Assembly (NCBI RefSeq): GCF_003073045.1
Contig: NC_037598.1
Span: 13,306,486-13,370,485 of the forward strand
Direction: 5' to 3'
DNA length: 64,000 nt
Source: Pomacea canaliculata
Taxonomy: Eukaryota; Mollusca; Gastropoda; Architaenioglossa; Ampullariidae
Under the pieces are notes generated by a model. That model had not been told where the DNA came from. It saw nothing but the letters and a program-made list of their open reading frames with translations, and ran no database searches. The translations under genes were made by a program, and so were the position numbers. Each line of letters begins with the position of its first letter. Position 1 is the stretch's first letter. Shown one piece after another: positions 1-11,200 of the stretch.

Positions 1-89
1 CATCTGTGGTAAAGGATGTCATGACACATGCAGCAGGACTGATGGGACATGTCAGTGTCGGCCAGGATGGCAGCCTCCTCTGTGTCAAC
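1..89 (+). CDS. Gene 1 EGF-like exon, 5' truncated by window edge
   Basis: Reads ICGKGCHDTCSRTDGTCQCR and on to PPLCQ, the common EGF module of this locus, and ends with CAA C before the donor GTAAGAG. The exon ends in phase 1. Its acceptor lies before the window. Confidence 0.85.
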
Positions 90-3000
90 GTAAGAGTATA
101 GCAGTGGTGGTGAAGCACCATCCTGAAAATAAACGGTCCAAATACTTTTATATTCTAGTGCGTCATGCTCAGAAGAAAAGGTAGGCTCACCATCGTCCTC
201 ATCAGCTGAATCAAGAGAATATTTTGCTGGAGATTCTAGAATAGGAAGTCCCTCGTCATGTGGAAATGGTTTCAATGGAGACGGAATGTTGGGTTATAAT
301 ATTTCTTTACTTACTTATTCCTCCGGAAAAAGGAGGAACCAAGCAGAAGTAAGCCATTTGTGTGGCTCTCTTCACCATGGGGACTGCAAACGGCCTTGAT
401 GGTCTTTGGCCATTCAACCCCTGTGAAAGCTGTGTTTTTCATATTCGTGTTTAGCACACTAAGACCTTTTTAAGTCACTAATAATTTCAGTGATGACCAG
501 TGATATAAATGTTGCTAACTCTCCATCAAAACACACACACACACACACACACAAAGACACACATTCACCCACACTTCATCAATTACATGCTTTTTTGTAC
601 AGTTTATGCTTAAAGTTTAGTCAGTAATGTGTTCGTGTGTATGTGAGAGAGAGAGACAAAGACAGCATGCGTGCTTGCGTGTTGCATGATTGACAAAGGA
701 GTCAGACTTACTGTCCCCATCTCTGCTGGCAGACTGCTCAGACGGTCACTACGACGCATCTAATGACTGTCAAAATACCTGTGGTGGAGGATGTCACGAC
801 ACATGTAGCAGGACTGACGGGACATGTCAGTGTCAACTAACATGGCAGCCTCCTCTGTGTCAAGGTAAGAATATAATAGCAATGCCGGAAGTGGCTGGAG
901 TGACGTGTCAATAGATTATAGTGTCGCCTTAAGGGGCATATTACATTTTGTGTCAGTGAACTAACATAGCTTTGACTGTTAAGTTGCCACATCCACGCAG
1001 CATCTAAGAACACGTGGAATTAGTGTGTGCGATTGTGTATTCGTGAACGCAGAGGTGTGTATGTCTGTGTGTGACTGTGTGTAAATAACAGACGATTGGT
1101 GTGTTAAACATTGCACAGGTCTGCGTAGCTCAACTATTTGACAATGATACATGCAGAAAGCAAATTAGGACCACTACTTTTGAGTAAGGTAGAAATATTT
1201 TTGATTTATATCGTATAGGCATGCACGTGTAGGAACTTGGTATAAACAACTATGTGAAAACATACATGCAGTGATGTGCATTTTTCCCTGGCACATTGGC
1301 TTTAAATGATAATTTACTCAATAAACTGATTTTGCACAAATGCATGCACAACATGCAAAATATTCTCTTAATTTAACATTTTTTCGGATGCAGGGTGTGC
1401 TGACGGGTGGTTCGGTTCTGAGTGTACAGAGTGCGGCCACTGCGCCAACAACAGCGTCTGTGACAACAACACCGGCGTCTGTCCCTTTTGTGATGGAGAC
1501 TTTGTAGCCCCCCTGTGTCTAGATGGTGAGACTCGTCTTTTTTATAGTATACAGCTCTTGAACAAACGCTTATACGCATGACTACACTGGCATTTCAAAT
1601 TTGTAACTGTTTTTAATATCTCATAAACATAGACTTCGTGTTGTAAACAGTCATTAGAGTACGGAAAACCAACTCAACAGAGAATTCACTTTCGTCCTAG
1701 TCATAAGAAAATAAACAGAAAGTAAGACAGCCCGCTGAGGGGCAAGTCACCCACCATCTCCCTCTGCGCCCACAGCACAGGGATGATGCACTGCTGTAAC
1801 CAGTGTAGTGTCGTAATTTGTAGCCCTGTGCGTAAATGAACAAATATATAAGGGAGACAACACTGGAGCCTTTAGGAATTGTTCTTCCATTGATTACTTC
1901 CCTTTAAAGGCTTATATAAATAAATAAAAAAAGAAGTCAATCAGGTATTTTGATATGGTTGAAAGTAGGCGACGTTTTGGTTGATCAAACGCCATGTTGA
2001 CATTTGACCTACTGCCCGATTTCTGAATTCTCTGCCTCATACAGTTACTATCTTTAATGTGAGTTTACTACAAGAAATCAGAACCTATAATTCTTAAAAT
2101 TAACACCACGCAAATGTTTTTAAAATGCCCTTTTAAGCACAGTTAGTTGTCTTTATTATAGGTTAACAAATATTAATTTTTTAAAACACAGGTCAAAATT
2201 TGCTTCTGGGCTTTACGCAGTGATTGGTATCGCGCGGCTCTGTGCCTTCGTAGCATACCGATAGTATCGATAGTAATATTATTAAATGCATCAATCTGAA
2301 TTTTTTCAGCAAGAACAATGTTTGTTCATTTCAAGTTTACATGCCGTCATCAAAGTGTGATTCTTCGAGGTGTAACTTGTGCCAGCATGATATAACGTGT
2401 GCCAAACGGTGCGATTTTTTTTTTAATTTTAATTTCAGGTTAATGTGACCTAGTTGAAGCCTTCCGCAGTGATTGTAATATACACATTTTCTGATTTCTG
2501 GTTGTACCTTTTATCTTCTTGTCAGCGAGGGAGGCTGTCAGTCTGGTGGGTCCAGTGGTTGGTGCTGCTGTCACGTGTAGTGTTGTCTTCCTGGCTACTG
2601 GCGTCGTCATTGGCTTGTGAGCTCTTGACAGCAATCTATTGTCTTCCTCTGCCTTTTTCTCTGTTTCTTGATTCTACTTATTCCTTGTGCATATCAATAA
2701 ATAAAGTTGAAAACACTCAAACAAATCTGTGTTGTAACATATTCATTTCTCATGCCACGTTTGTTTTGTTAATGTGCCGACTTTCGGCTGATTTAACCTT
2801 TTGTATACAATGGAAAGTAAAGCAGATATGTGTTTCTAAACCTGTTTCCTTTAACTTATTTAAATTATTTCTTTTTTGAAATACTTCAAGTATTACCGGT
2901 TATATTATTTCAGGTTGTTACGACGATCCCGCTCTCAGCAACCATCTGATACAGTCCGGCCACATCTTCAGCTCTCGATGACATCTGACCTAAGTAATTA

Positions 3001-3404
3001 TAATATTGGTTCAGCCCAAGTCAACTTGCATTTTTTGGAATAGTATTTAACTATTACATTGATAATTACCAATTAGATGGATTACGTTAATTTTTGTTAA
3101 TCGACTTCATGGACTTAACCATGTCGCCTCGCTTTGATAACGCAGAATTTTTTGAAGTAAAAAAGAAAAGTGGGCGGACATGATATAAACCCAGAGACTG
3201 ATTATATGGGAGCTTCTTATTAGCAGTGAACTTCGTATTCCAGGTAATTCCTTGACGACAACACCTTCAGCACAGCTCGCAGATTCTACAAATCCAGACA
3301 ACACCACAGTCTACAGCAACGTCGACCCCCACGTCAACACCTACGACATACTCAACACACGTGACAACACGAACACCTACACCTCTCTCAAAACACGTTT
3401 TTAA
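1..3404 (+). CDS. Gene 1: EGF-repeat transmembrane receptor with ITAM-like tail (3' part; 5' end outside window)
   Basis: Joined exons <1-89, 733-864, 1394-1525, 2526-2616, 2914-2993 and 3244-3404 keep one frame and end at TAA. They encode three 8-cysteine EGF-like modules, a hydrophobic helix (about 25 residues, from AVSLVG to GVVIGLLL), an RRSR stop-transfer signal and a 77-residue cytoplasmic tail. The tail has TVYSNV (fits TxYxxV, and YxN for Grb2-type SH2 domains), then YDIL and YTSL eight residues apart, which fits the ITAM pattern YxxI/L-x(6-12)-YxxI/L. EGF-array receptors with tyrosine tails (Draper, CED-1, MEGF10) recognise dying cells or debris and signal through Src/Syk-type kinases; that role here is inference. 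The EGF exons are near-identical to those of gene 2, so an upstream lectin domain is likely but not visible. No introns break the frame. Confidence 0.85.
733..864 (+). CDS. Gene 1 EGF-like exon
   Basis: 132-nt phase 1-1 exon between CTGGCAG and GTAAGA. It encodes one 44-residue module with eight cysteines (CSDGHYDASNDC at the start, PPLCQ at the end). The arginine-proline-glycine before WQPP found in most paralogous modules is replaced here by QLT. Confidence 0.85.
1394..1525 (+). CDS. Gene 1 membrane-proximal cysteine-rich EGF-like exon
   Basis: 132-nt phase 1-1 exon after GGATGCAG, donor GTGAGA. It starts CADGWFGSECTECGHC and ends APLCLDG. Its spacing differs from the repeated modules. The homologous exon in gene 2 (16434) runs into a stop codon after 20 residues. 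Confidence 0.85.
2526..2616 (+). CDS. Gene 1 transmembrane exon
   Basis: 91-nt exon, acceptor TTCTTGTCAG, donor GTGAGC, phase 1 to phase 2. It encodes REAVSLVGPVVGAAV followed by TCSVVFLATGVVIG, a continuous uncharged helix preceded by R and E and followed in the next exon by LLLRRSR. This is a single-pass type I anchor. Confidence 0.85.
2914..2993 (+). CDS. Gene 1 juxtamembrane cytoplasmic exon
   Basis: 80-nt exon after TATTATTTCAG, donor GTAATT, phase 2 to 1. It begins LLRRSRSQQPSD and carries the basic stop-transfer residues. No tyrosine is present in this part. Confidence 0.75.
3244..3404 (+). CDS. Gene 1 terminal exon with ITSM-like and ITAM-like tyrosine motifs
   Basis: Exon begins after TATTCCAG and ends at TAA (3402-3404), giving 53 residues including the split codon. 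The three tyrosines lie in TVYSNVD, NTYDIL and NTYTSL; eight residues separate the YDIL and YTSL cores. The tail is rich in Asn and Thr and has no proline-rich segment. Confidence 0.85.
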
Positions 3405-3925
3405 AGGACATTCCATAAACTGTTCACAGCTCATGGGTGCAGTGACACTAGATTTTTTTTAATGGTCTTCAATATCATTTTCAGACCTTCATGAATTCAT
3501 TATATGAATGTCGAAAAAATGGGAGAGAGAGAAAGAGAGAGCAAGCCTAGTAAGTTTACAGCAGTTTGATACTTATTTCTTCACTTTAATTAAACTTGAT
3601 TATTGAGTAGTTGTTATTTCTAGGGTTGACCGTGAATAATGTATTGCTGTTGTTTAGGACACTTTAAAATTGGGTAACAGTACAAAGAATTGTTTTGCGT
3701 GTGTGGGTTAGAAAAGTTCTGTTGATGTCAGGGTTAGGCATGTGTTTTCGTTTTTTGTAGAACGAAGGTGCAAACGACATGACTATTTGATTTATTCCCA
3801 CACGTCCCACTCACACATCCTAATAACAAACAGGTTTTCTTATTCCCCCCCCCACCTTCTCTCTCTCTCTCACTGGGGGTGAACACTGGTCACTGGTCTA
3901 GGTAGGTCATAGTTTTATGTGTTCT

Positions 3926-3931
3926 AATAAA
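3926..3931 (+). promoter_or_regulatory. Candidate polyadenylation signal of gene 1
   Basis: AATAAA about 520 bases after the stop codon, followed by a short A/G stretch. It is the first clear canonical hexamer after the gene. Confidence 0.4.
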
Positions 3932-5116
3932 AAAAAGTGAAAACTGTGTATACTTTTGACATTTGGAATTATTTCTTCTATTCCTGTAGTGATTTTTATA
4001 ATTTTTATATTTTTTCCCTTCTGTGTCCCAATTGCTTTCAATCAATCAGTCAACTAATGTCTCACATTCTCTCTCTCACACACACAAACACGCACAAGGC
4101 AATGATAGCAATATATCAAACTAAAGAAATGATGAATGCGATTATATACTACATAACGAGTGACATCGAACCACGGATATGTATAGGTTGTTAATTTAAG
4201 TCGAACGTTGTTAAATCTTTTCCTTTGAGAAGAGCAGGGATGGGGGCTTGTTAGCCGCGTGGTGTCGTGAGGTGACTAACGTGTGAACGTTGCACGTAAC
4301 GGTCCCTGCAGCAGTGTCTACCGCGGGTGGTCAGAGTTACGTCACAGCTGTCCCTCGCCTGTCTAGTTCATCAGGTGTACAATGTCTGCATTTACACATA
4401 AAACTAAGGAACAGCGTAGCAATTGCTAAAATGCCGATGTCTATTAATACGAGCATAGGATGTTAGCACTGACATCTCTTATCGCCTATTACTCGTGACC
4501 GACTTTGACTCGTCAAAAGTAGGAAGATGTCGTACTGTCGTACGCCACGCTGACCCAAAAAAAAAAAAACAAAAAAAAAAAAACGAAAAAAATGTGTAAG
4601 TACTGTCTCTCATAAATGAATCAAAGTAGCAAACAAGAAATTAAAATAATGGAAAAAACCGGTTGAAACTCTACAAACAGTGCCTGACGCACGAATAAAC
4701 GCACACAGTCTTCCAAACATCGCAATCCTCAGAAACTATAGCAGAGACACGACTAACATAAAGTTTGTTTACAATCGCAGATGTATATGCTTTCTTAATT
4801 ATGAAATTCGTGAGTATCTACAACATAACGGACGCTAAAACGCTTGGTATATCCAGCTAAGTACCGAGTCCTTTAACTGTAAAAATAAATAAGTATAAAA
4901 TTGACGGACAAGCCTCGATATGGCACTTTACTTATGTAGGCTGCTGTGTCCTAATATAGTATGTCCTGAAATAAATATATCTATATCTAAACGGTAAGAC
5001 ATTCTAATAGACATGTATACAGATGTAATGAAAGCAGTAAATACAACCCACACACACACAGCTACAAACTGAGCACGAGGCAAGTGCAGACTTATCTCAA
5101 GTACCTTATCAAAGTG
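3932..5116. other. Intergenic region between genes 1 and 2
   Basis: AT-rich unique-looking DNA with short CT/CA-rich stretches near 3850-4090 and a pair of A-runs at 4557-4584. I see no exon, RNA gene or transposon end in it. Confidence 0.5.
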
Positions 5117-5149
5117 TATAGATAGGTTGTCGTTGTCCTCTTCACATTA
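5117..5149 (+). promoter_or_regulatory. Possible core promoter of gene 2
   Basis: TATAGATA at 5117 lies 27 bases before a TTCACATT initiator-like site (A at 5144), which is 51 bases before the ATG. Only sequence resemblance supports it. Confidence 0.35.
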
Positions 5150-5194
5150 GTTTCACCTGAGCCTGGTGCTTTAAACTAACCTAATTTTGTTACG

Positions 5195-5282
5195 ATGGCG
5201 GGTTGTGTGTGGACGTGGATTTTAAAGCTGTGTGTTTTCACTAAAATCCTTCTCTTAACAACTGCACAGACCAAGCATATGG
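5195..5282 (+). CDS. Gene 2 signal peptide exon
   Basis: ATG in TACGATGG starts MAGCVWTWILKLC, then a hydrophobic core (VFTKILLLTTAQ) suited to secretion. Donor GTGAGT follows one base after an ATG codon, so the exon ends in phase 1 like gene 3's first exon, which shares the AG-VW-WI pattern. Confidence 0.75.
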
Positions 5283-8200
5283 GTGAGTACTGTCAATATT
5301 TTAGTAGCAGGTGGTATACTGATTTATTTAGTTAGGTCTTTATAAAATTCTAATGTGAAACAATTTGTCAACGAATGTGAGTAATTCTATGTGATTATAT
5401 TTAAATGATTGACTTTTTGTTTATATTGATTTGAAGAAAAAAAAATTCTGACAGACTGACGGGCGGTTTGGTTGCAAAGCGACCTAGACACATTCGTGCT
5501 GCTGTGGATTGTGAAACCTAAGGTTATGAAAACCCAATACTTCGATAACACCTTTTTTGGTATATTCATAAAATTACTTGCCAAGTCACTGCAAAACAAT
5601 CTAGCGATAACTTATGCATTTAACGGAAATGCATATAAATAATTTTTAAAATAATACTAAAATCTTTCAACGATGAGTTATTATTCCTCTGAAAATTTGA
5701 TTTCAAAGTAGTATTTTTGACTCAAGTGCTCTTTTGCTGAACAAATCTCAAAGATCGGTCAATGGGCTTTGTTGGAAAAATTTGAAATAAAGCATTCTTA
5801 GTCTGTTCAAGCTATGTTTCACACCAAATAGTCGCAATAAAAATGAATGGCAATGTAGCTTAGTATTAAAGGGAAACACACACAATGCAGAAGGCAAACG
5901 TATGTTCAAAAATTTTCCAGTTTGTTCAGTATCAAAGACGCCAAGTTCACAGGTAAGGGAGGTAACCCACATTTGGGTAGAATGATACACGTTTACCTGA
6001 ATTCTTAACTTCATAAATTTCCTCTTTGAAGAAAAGAACAGAATCGAATTTCACTAACAAGGCAAGTTCCGAAGCCTATCACAGAAAGTGCCGAGAAAAA
6101 CAGATAACTCCTACCGGTCTTCTTTCTTGGCGAGACTGCGTAGAGCATCTCCGAGTCACAGACGACAATACCATACCTCCAGTTGTAAAACATAATGTTG
6201 GATCATTGCAGTTGATAGGAGTATGTGATTTCCTCGTGTAACACATGTATTAAACCTTAAATAACTGGCTTTTAAACATGAAAAATTGTACACAATTTCC
6301 GTCAAAATGCATTTACTGAGAATGTCGTTAAATAAATCTGCCATCGCACGAAAATGGCATAAAGATATTGTATGAAAGTTTTCTCGTTCATGAAATGGTG
6401 GTTCGTCTTTAATGGTGATTCCTCTTTTTCAGAACAAACTATTATCGTGGCTGTAGTGGGAATGGATATACAATGCTCCCCTAGTAACTACGAAAAGAGT
6501 GATTATTAATAAACAAGCGTTCATGGGGTCGTGATATTCACCAGTAGGTCAAACACTGCAGATAAGGAATGTCATTTAACCTAAGCACGCCTAAACACTT
6601 ACATACTTAGTGGGACTGTACAAAATGTTAATTTCTAAGAAATTTACAAACATTTAACAGTTCTGACATATGACGGATGACCCTAAGTCAGTTTTACATT
6701 TCTGCAAGCCACCCTTTTATTTTTAGAAAACCTTTAGTTATACAGTGTATATATATATACAAACACTTAAATTATTACAATTTAAGAAACTGTTTTAAAA
6801 CATTGTGTCAAAGTAGTGGGTTTCTGAATATCCATGTAGTTTTTTTTGTATAAAATTAATACGTGTTAATTCACTATAAGTAAAACAAATGTTTGCAATA
6901 AAACTAGGAGTACATGGTAGCACAAAATTGTTTTCCAATGTCGTTTCTATAGCATGCTATTTAGTAATTTACTTTACTGTGATGATAATCAAGCTACTTA
7001 AGGAATGATGGATTTGTATACTTGATAAAATAGATACTTACTGTAACTTTAACAGATTTTAATGGCATTTGTTGCAGCAAACGTCGCTATCAACAAACCA
7101 TGCAACATCAGCTCACGGTATGTGGAGAATAACTCATCTAATAACTGTTCAGCTGCTATCAATGGAAACACTAGCACAATATTCATCACAGAGAAAACGT
7201 CTCAGAACTGCATCCACACCAACGAATCTGATTTCCATCCATTCTGGTCAGTGGATCTGGGACAGAACTTTTCTGTGCACAGTATAACCATCTACGGACG
7301 CTACCAAAGTAAGAACAGAAAGATTAAATATCATAAATGAAACCTAGCCTCAAGACAAAACACGTCTACCAAGTTGTTCTTTACAGTTCTCTCCCCCTGT
7401 AAGTTATCTTTCTAAACACTGCATTTTGTTGTTTGAGAGGTGCTTTTCAAAAATAATTTCCATTTGTTATAATACCTGAGGGCTAGTTAATGAACATATT
7501 TCTATAAACAAAACGGTTTCAAAGAAGCAAATTGATCAGCTTGTTTCCAAAATCACTCTTGACATCATTTAGATGCATTGCACAAAGTGCATACAAAAAT
7601 ATGCTGAAGGGAAGAAAAGTATGTCTTATGCAAATTTTATGGTGTTTCAAGCAATTTTAGTTCCCAAAAAAGTTACAAAATTATGGTGTGCATTTTGTTT
7701 ATACAAAACTGATTGTCTAAATGCATAGGCCTAAAAGTGTTAAAAGTAAAAATGTACTTGGCAACTGGCCCCTGCTGTAATTCCGGGATCACATTTATTT
7801 TCTGGCCTTATAGCATTAACATGTCTTCTTTTTTTAAATTTGATTGCTTTAAAAGTAAGAAAGATAACGTAAATATTTCTGTTTAAAGTCAGAAAATGTG
7901 AGATAATTTCTGTGATAATTTTATATACTTTCCTTTATACTTTCCTTTGCATAACTGCAAACAAGGGATGTTTGCACATTGCGTTTGATGATATCAAAAA
8001 GTAAGTCAGTGGAATGTCTAGACCAGTGGTTTTTAACCGGGGTTCGATCGAACCCTAGGGGTTCGGTGAGTCGGTCTCAGGGGTTCGGCGAAGCCTCCTC
8101 CACGGAGGTCAAGACACACCCGCAATTCGTGATGACACTAAAGAAGGGTTCGGTGAATGTGCATATGAAACTTGTGGGTTCGGTACCTCAAAAAAGGGTA

Positions 8201-11200
8201 AGAACCACTGGTCTCGACTGTTACTGCACCAGAAGTTTTACACATTTTATCCGATATATAAGAATAAGAGATTGTGATAACAAATTTGGTATTATAGGCA
8301 ACTCGTATTGAGAAATGTCTGCATTTTAGCGACAAATGAAAAAAGCTTTCTTGTTTCGCAGCTCACGATAAAGCACACAAAGACTCAAGACGATCTATTG
8401 TCACTTATCATTTAAACAAATGTGAAATGGGATAAAGACAGAAGGATAATAAGATTGTTGAGTACGATGGGAACAACGATACTGTCGAGAAAGAGAACTA
8501 GAAGGAACAACTGCGTTTCTGTTGAAGAAACCCGTGTGTATTTGTAGTCTATATCATGTTAAAGTTATATAGTCGTAACACTGTGTCAAATGAAGATGAT
8601 GACAACAACGGAAAAGATACAGATAGTCATGGAAGTTGAGGAAGTGGTGGAGAACGCTATGATAGAATTTACATTTAATAATCATTTGTTAGCTCAAGTC
8701 ATTATTTTACATCTTAAAGTAAACAGACACTGTACAGGTTTTGATAAGTTACAAGAATTCCTAAAATATAAAAAGCATCGAAAAAATTAGATAAAGAGTT
8801 ATGATGAAACTACAGCTGTCAGTGCATATAATGTTTTCTTTTAAATACATTGTATGTGCACGTAAGTGCGCATTAAGTAAAATTAATGTTATGTATAGAA
8901 AGTTATGGAAAGACATGTTTTGTCCCTCTATAACATGACAATTTAAGCCACAAGACAGAATGCTGTTAGACTGTATGCAGTAAAGTGATGAGCTTAAGTA
9001 AGGCTAAGTTAACAAAATCTTAATATGAGCATTATATGTATTGATTCTTCTTTTTTTTAATTATGTATTTTTGTGTAGTGAACAGAAGAATGGAATGTGT
9101 TCAAGTCTCGCTCGATGGACGAGAGCTTTATAAGTTCCCGTGTCCAGGCACAACAAATGTGAGAACAGACATCACCTTAAATCCGCCTCAACGTGGTCGA
9201 GTGGTTAAGATCACAAGAGACGAAACACTTGTCGCAGATCTCGCGCCATTTTTAAACATTTGTGAAATCCAAATATGGGGTAAGTTTACAGAAGTAAGAA
9301 ATATTACTTTAAGGGAGATGTTCACAATAGTGACAACTATCGCTGTAAAGTATATGTTCGTAGATGTGAGAAATACAGGGTTGTCCATGGGACATATTTT
9401 TCTATCCCGTCCCATCCCGTCCCATGGCAATTTATGCCTGTCCCATCCCGTCCCATCCCACGGGACGTTTCCCATGGGATTCCCATGGTAATAACAATCC
9501 TATGGACAACACTGAAAACCACTTTTCGGCTTTTGTTCTATAATTCCTGCTACTTCACATACAATAGATGATTCAGAGGAAAGATTTAAATCTTTGATGA
9601 ATGAAATAACAGTAAATTTATTTTGCAATATCAAGTATCGACTATCATGGGAAATACAAGTGTGTGCTGTCCTGTCCCGTCCCATCCCATCCCATGGGAC
9701 GTTTCCCATGGGATTCCCATGGGATTCCCATTCCTATGGACAACACTGGAGAAATATCATGAAAAGTGTCATTTTCACAGCATTTGGAAAGACAAGCATA
9801 ATAATTATGTTCACTGAAGCGATGATTTATTATAATTATGACTTATTAAAGATATTGAAAACATTCTATAACATGCACAGAAAACTATCAAATGCGCTTG
9901 ATCTTAGTATTGCAGTTGTGGAAAAGATGAGTGTTACTGATTTCATCGTGTTGTTATTGTCTTCTAAGATATGTTACTAGAACAGTGCATTGTTACAGAT
10001 TTTTCATGACAGTAATTAACTAAGTCACAGGCTTTTAAATTTAAATGTATTGTTATTACAGGATTTATGGCAATAATGTCCACAACTAATTTACAACTAA
10101 TTTAGTCGTTTTTCTCTAGTACAAATCTCCAGTTGTAGACAGTGGTTTATTACACAAAATGTCAAATGGGTGGGTCTCTAACACATCACTCCCTAACGAC
10201 ACAAAAAAGGTCATGGGTCGACCTTCACTTTCACGTTTAATGCATCCATGCGAACATTTAGAATTGTCAAAATTCATAAAAAATACTGAAATAGAAAAAG
10301 TGAATACATTTATAGCATTACTGAACATTATCACCAGATGCTAAAACGGTTAAAATTTCTTGATCACAACTGTCTATCATTCTGTTGAACATGTAACTTT
10401 TGTTTCTATAAACATAGGTCTAGTGTGTTCATCCGGCTATTGGGGAGAGAACTGTGCATCCTGTGGACCTGGATGTAGTAATGATTGTGATTCTATCGAT
10501 GGAACTTGTGGGTGTACTAACGGGTGGACAGGACCACGATGTACGGGTAAGATAAAGGCCGCAAGAGACAGAGAAATAATTATTTATTCACAAATCTCGC
10601 CACCGATCTGCCATTTCAAGAACGCACACTATTTAAAAGACACATAGCCCACTATTTTCCTCACCTGAACGATCGACACAAATGCTTGTAGTAGACAAAA
10701 GATGATGTCTTATGACATATTTCCATATTGAAGCTGTACTCATTCATCTGCAACATCTCTTCTCATTAAGAAATGTCTACATCACAGACTGAGGCTGACT
10801 GCTTCTGAAGTGTTTTCACTCTATTTACACGTTGCTATTGGCAGATCCCTCTGTATTGTTTACTTTGTTTTGAACAGAGTGTTCAAACGGTCATTACAAC
10901 GTGTCTAACGCCTGTGTCACCTGTGGTAAAGGATGTAACAACACATGTAGCAGGACTGACGGGACATGTCAGTGTCGACCAGCATGGCAGCCTCCTCTGT
11001 GTCAACGTAAGAACACGCTTACTGACACTAAGTTAATTAGTGCGGTGGCCATATTCTTCTAGAGGAATAACAGGGATTAAACTAAACTAAGCTAAACTAA
11101 ACTAAACCAACGTTAAAAAGATTTTCTAACCATCATATCCTATGACAGGTTGCTCAGACGGTCACTACAACGTGTCTAACGACTGTCACAACACCTGTGG

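Noticed and set aside
2454..2879. 141-residue open frame on the plus strand
   Set aside because: Read-through of the TM exon into both introns in a different frame from the spliced protein.
8041..8056. GGTTCGATCGAACC, like a tRNA T-arm
   Set aside because: No cloverleaf around it; it is a palindrome inside a hAT MITE.
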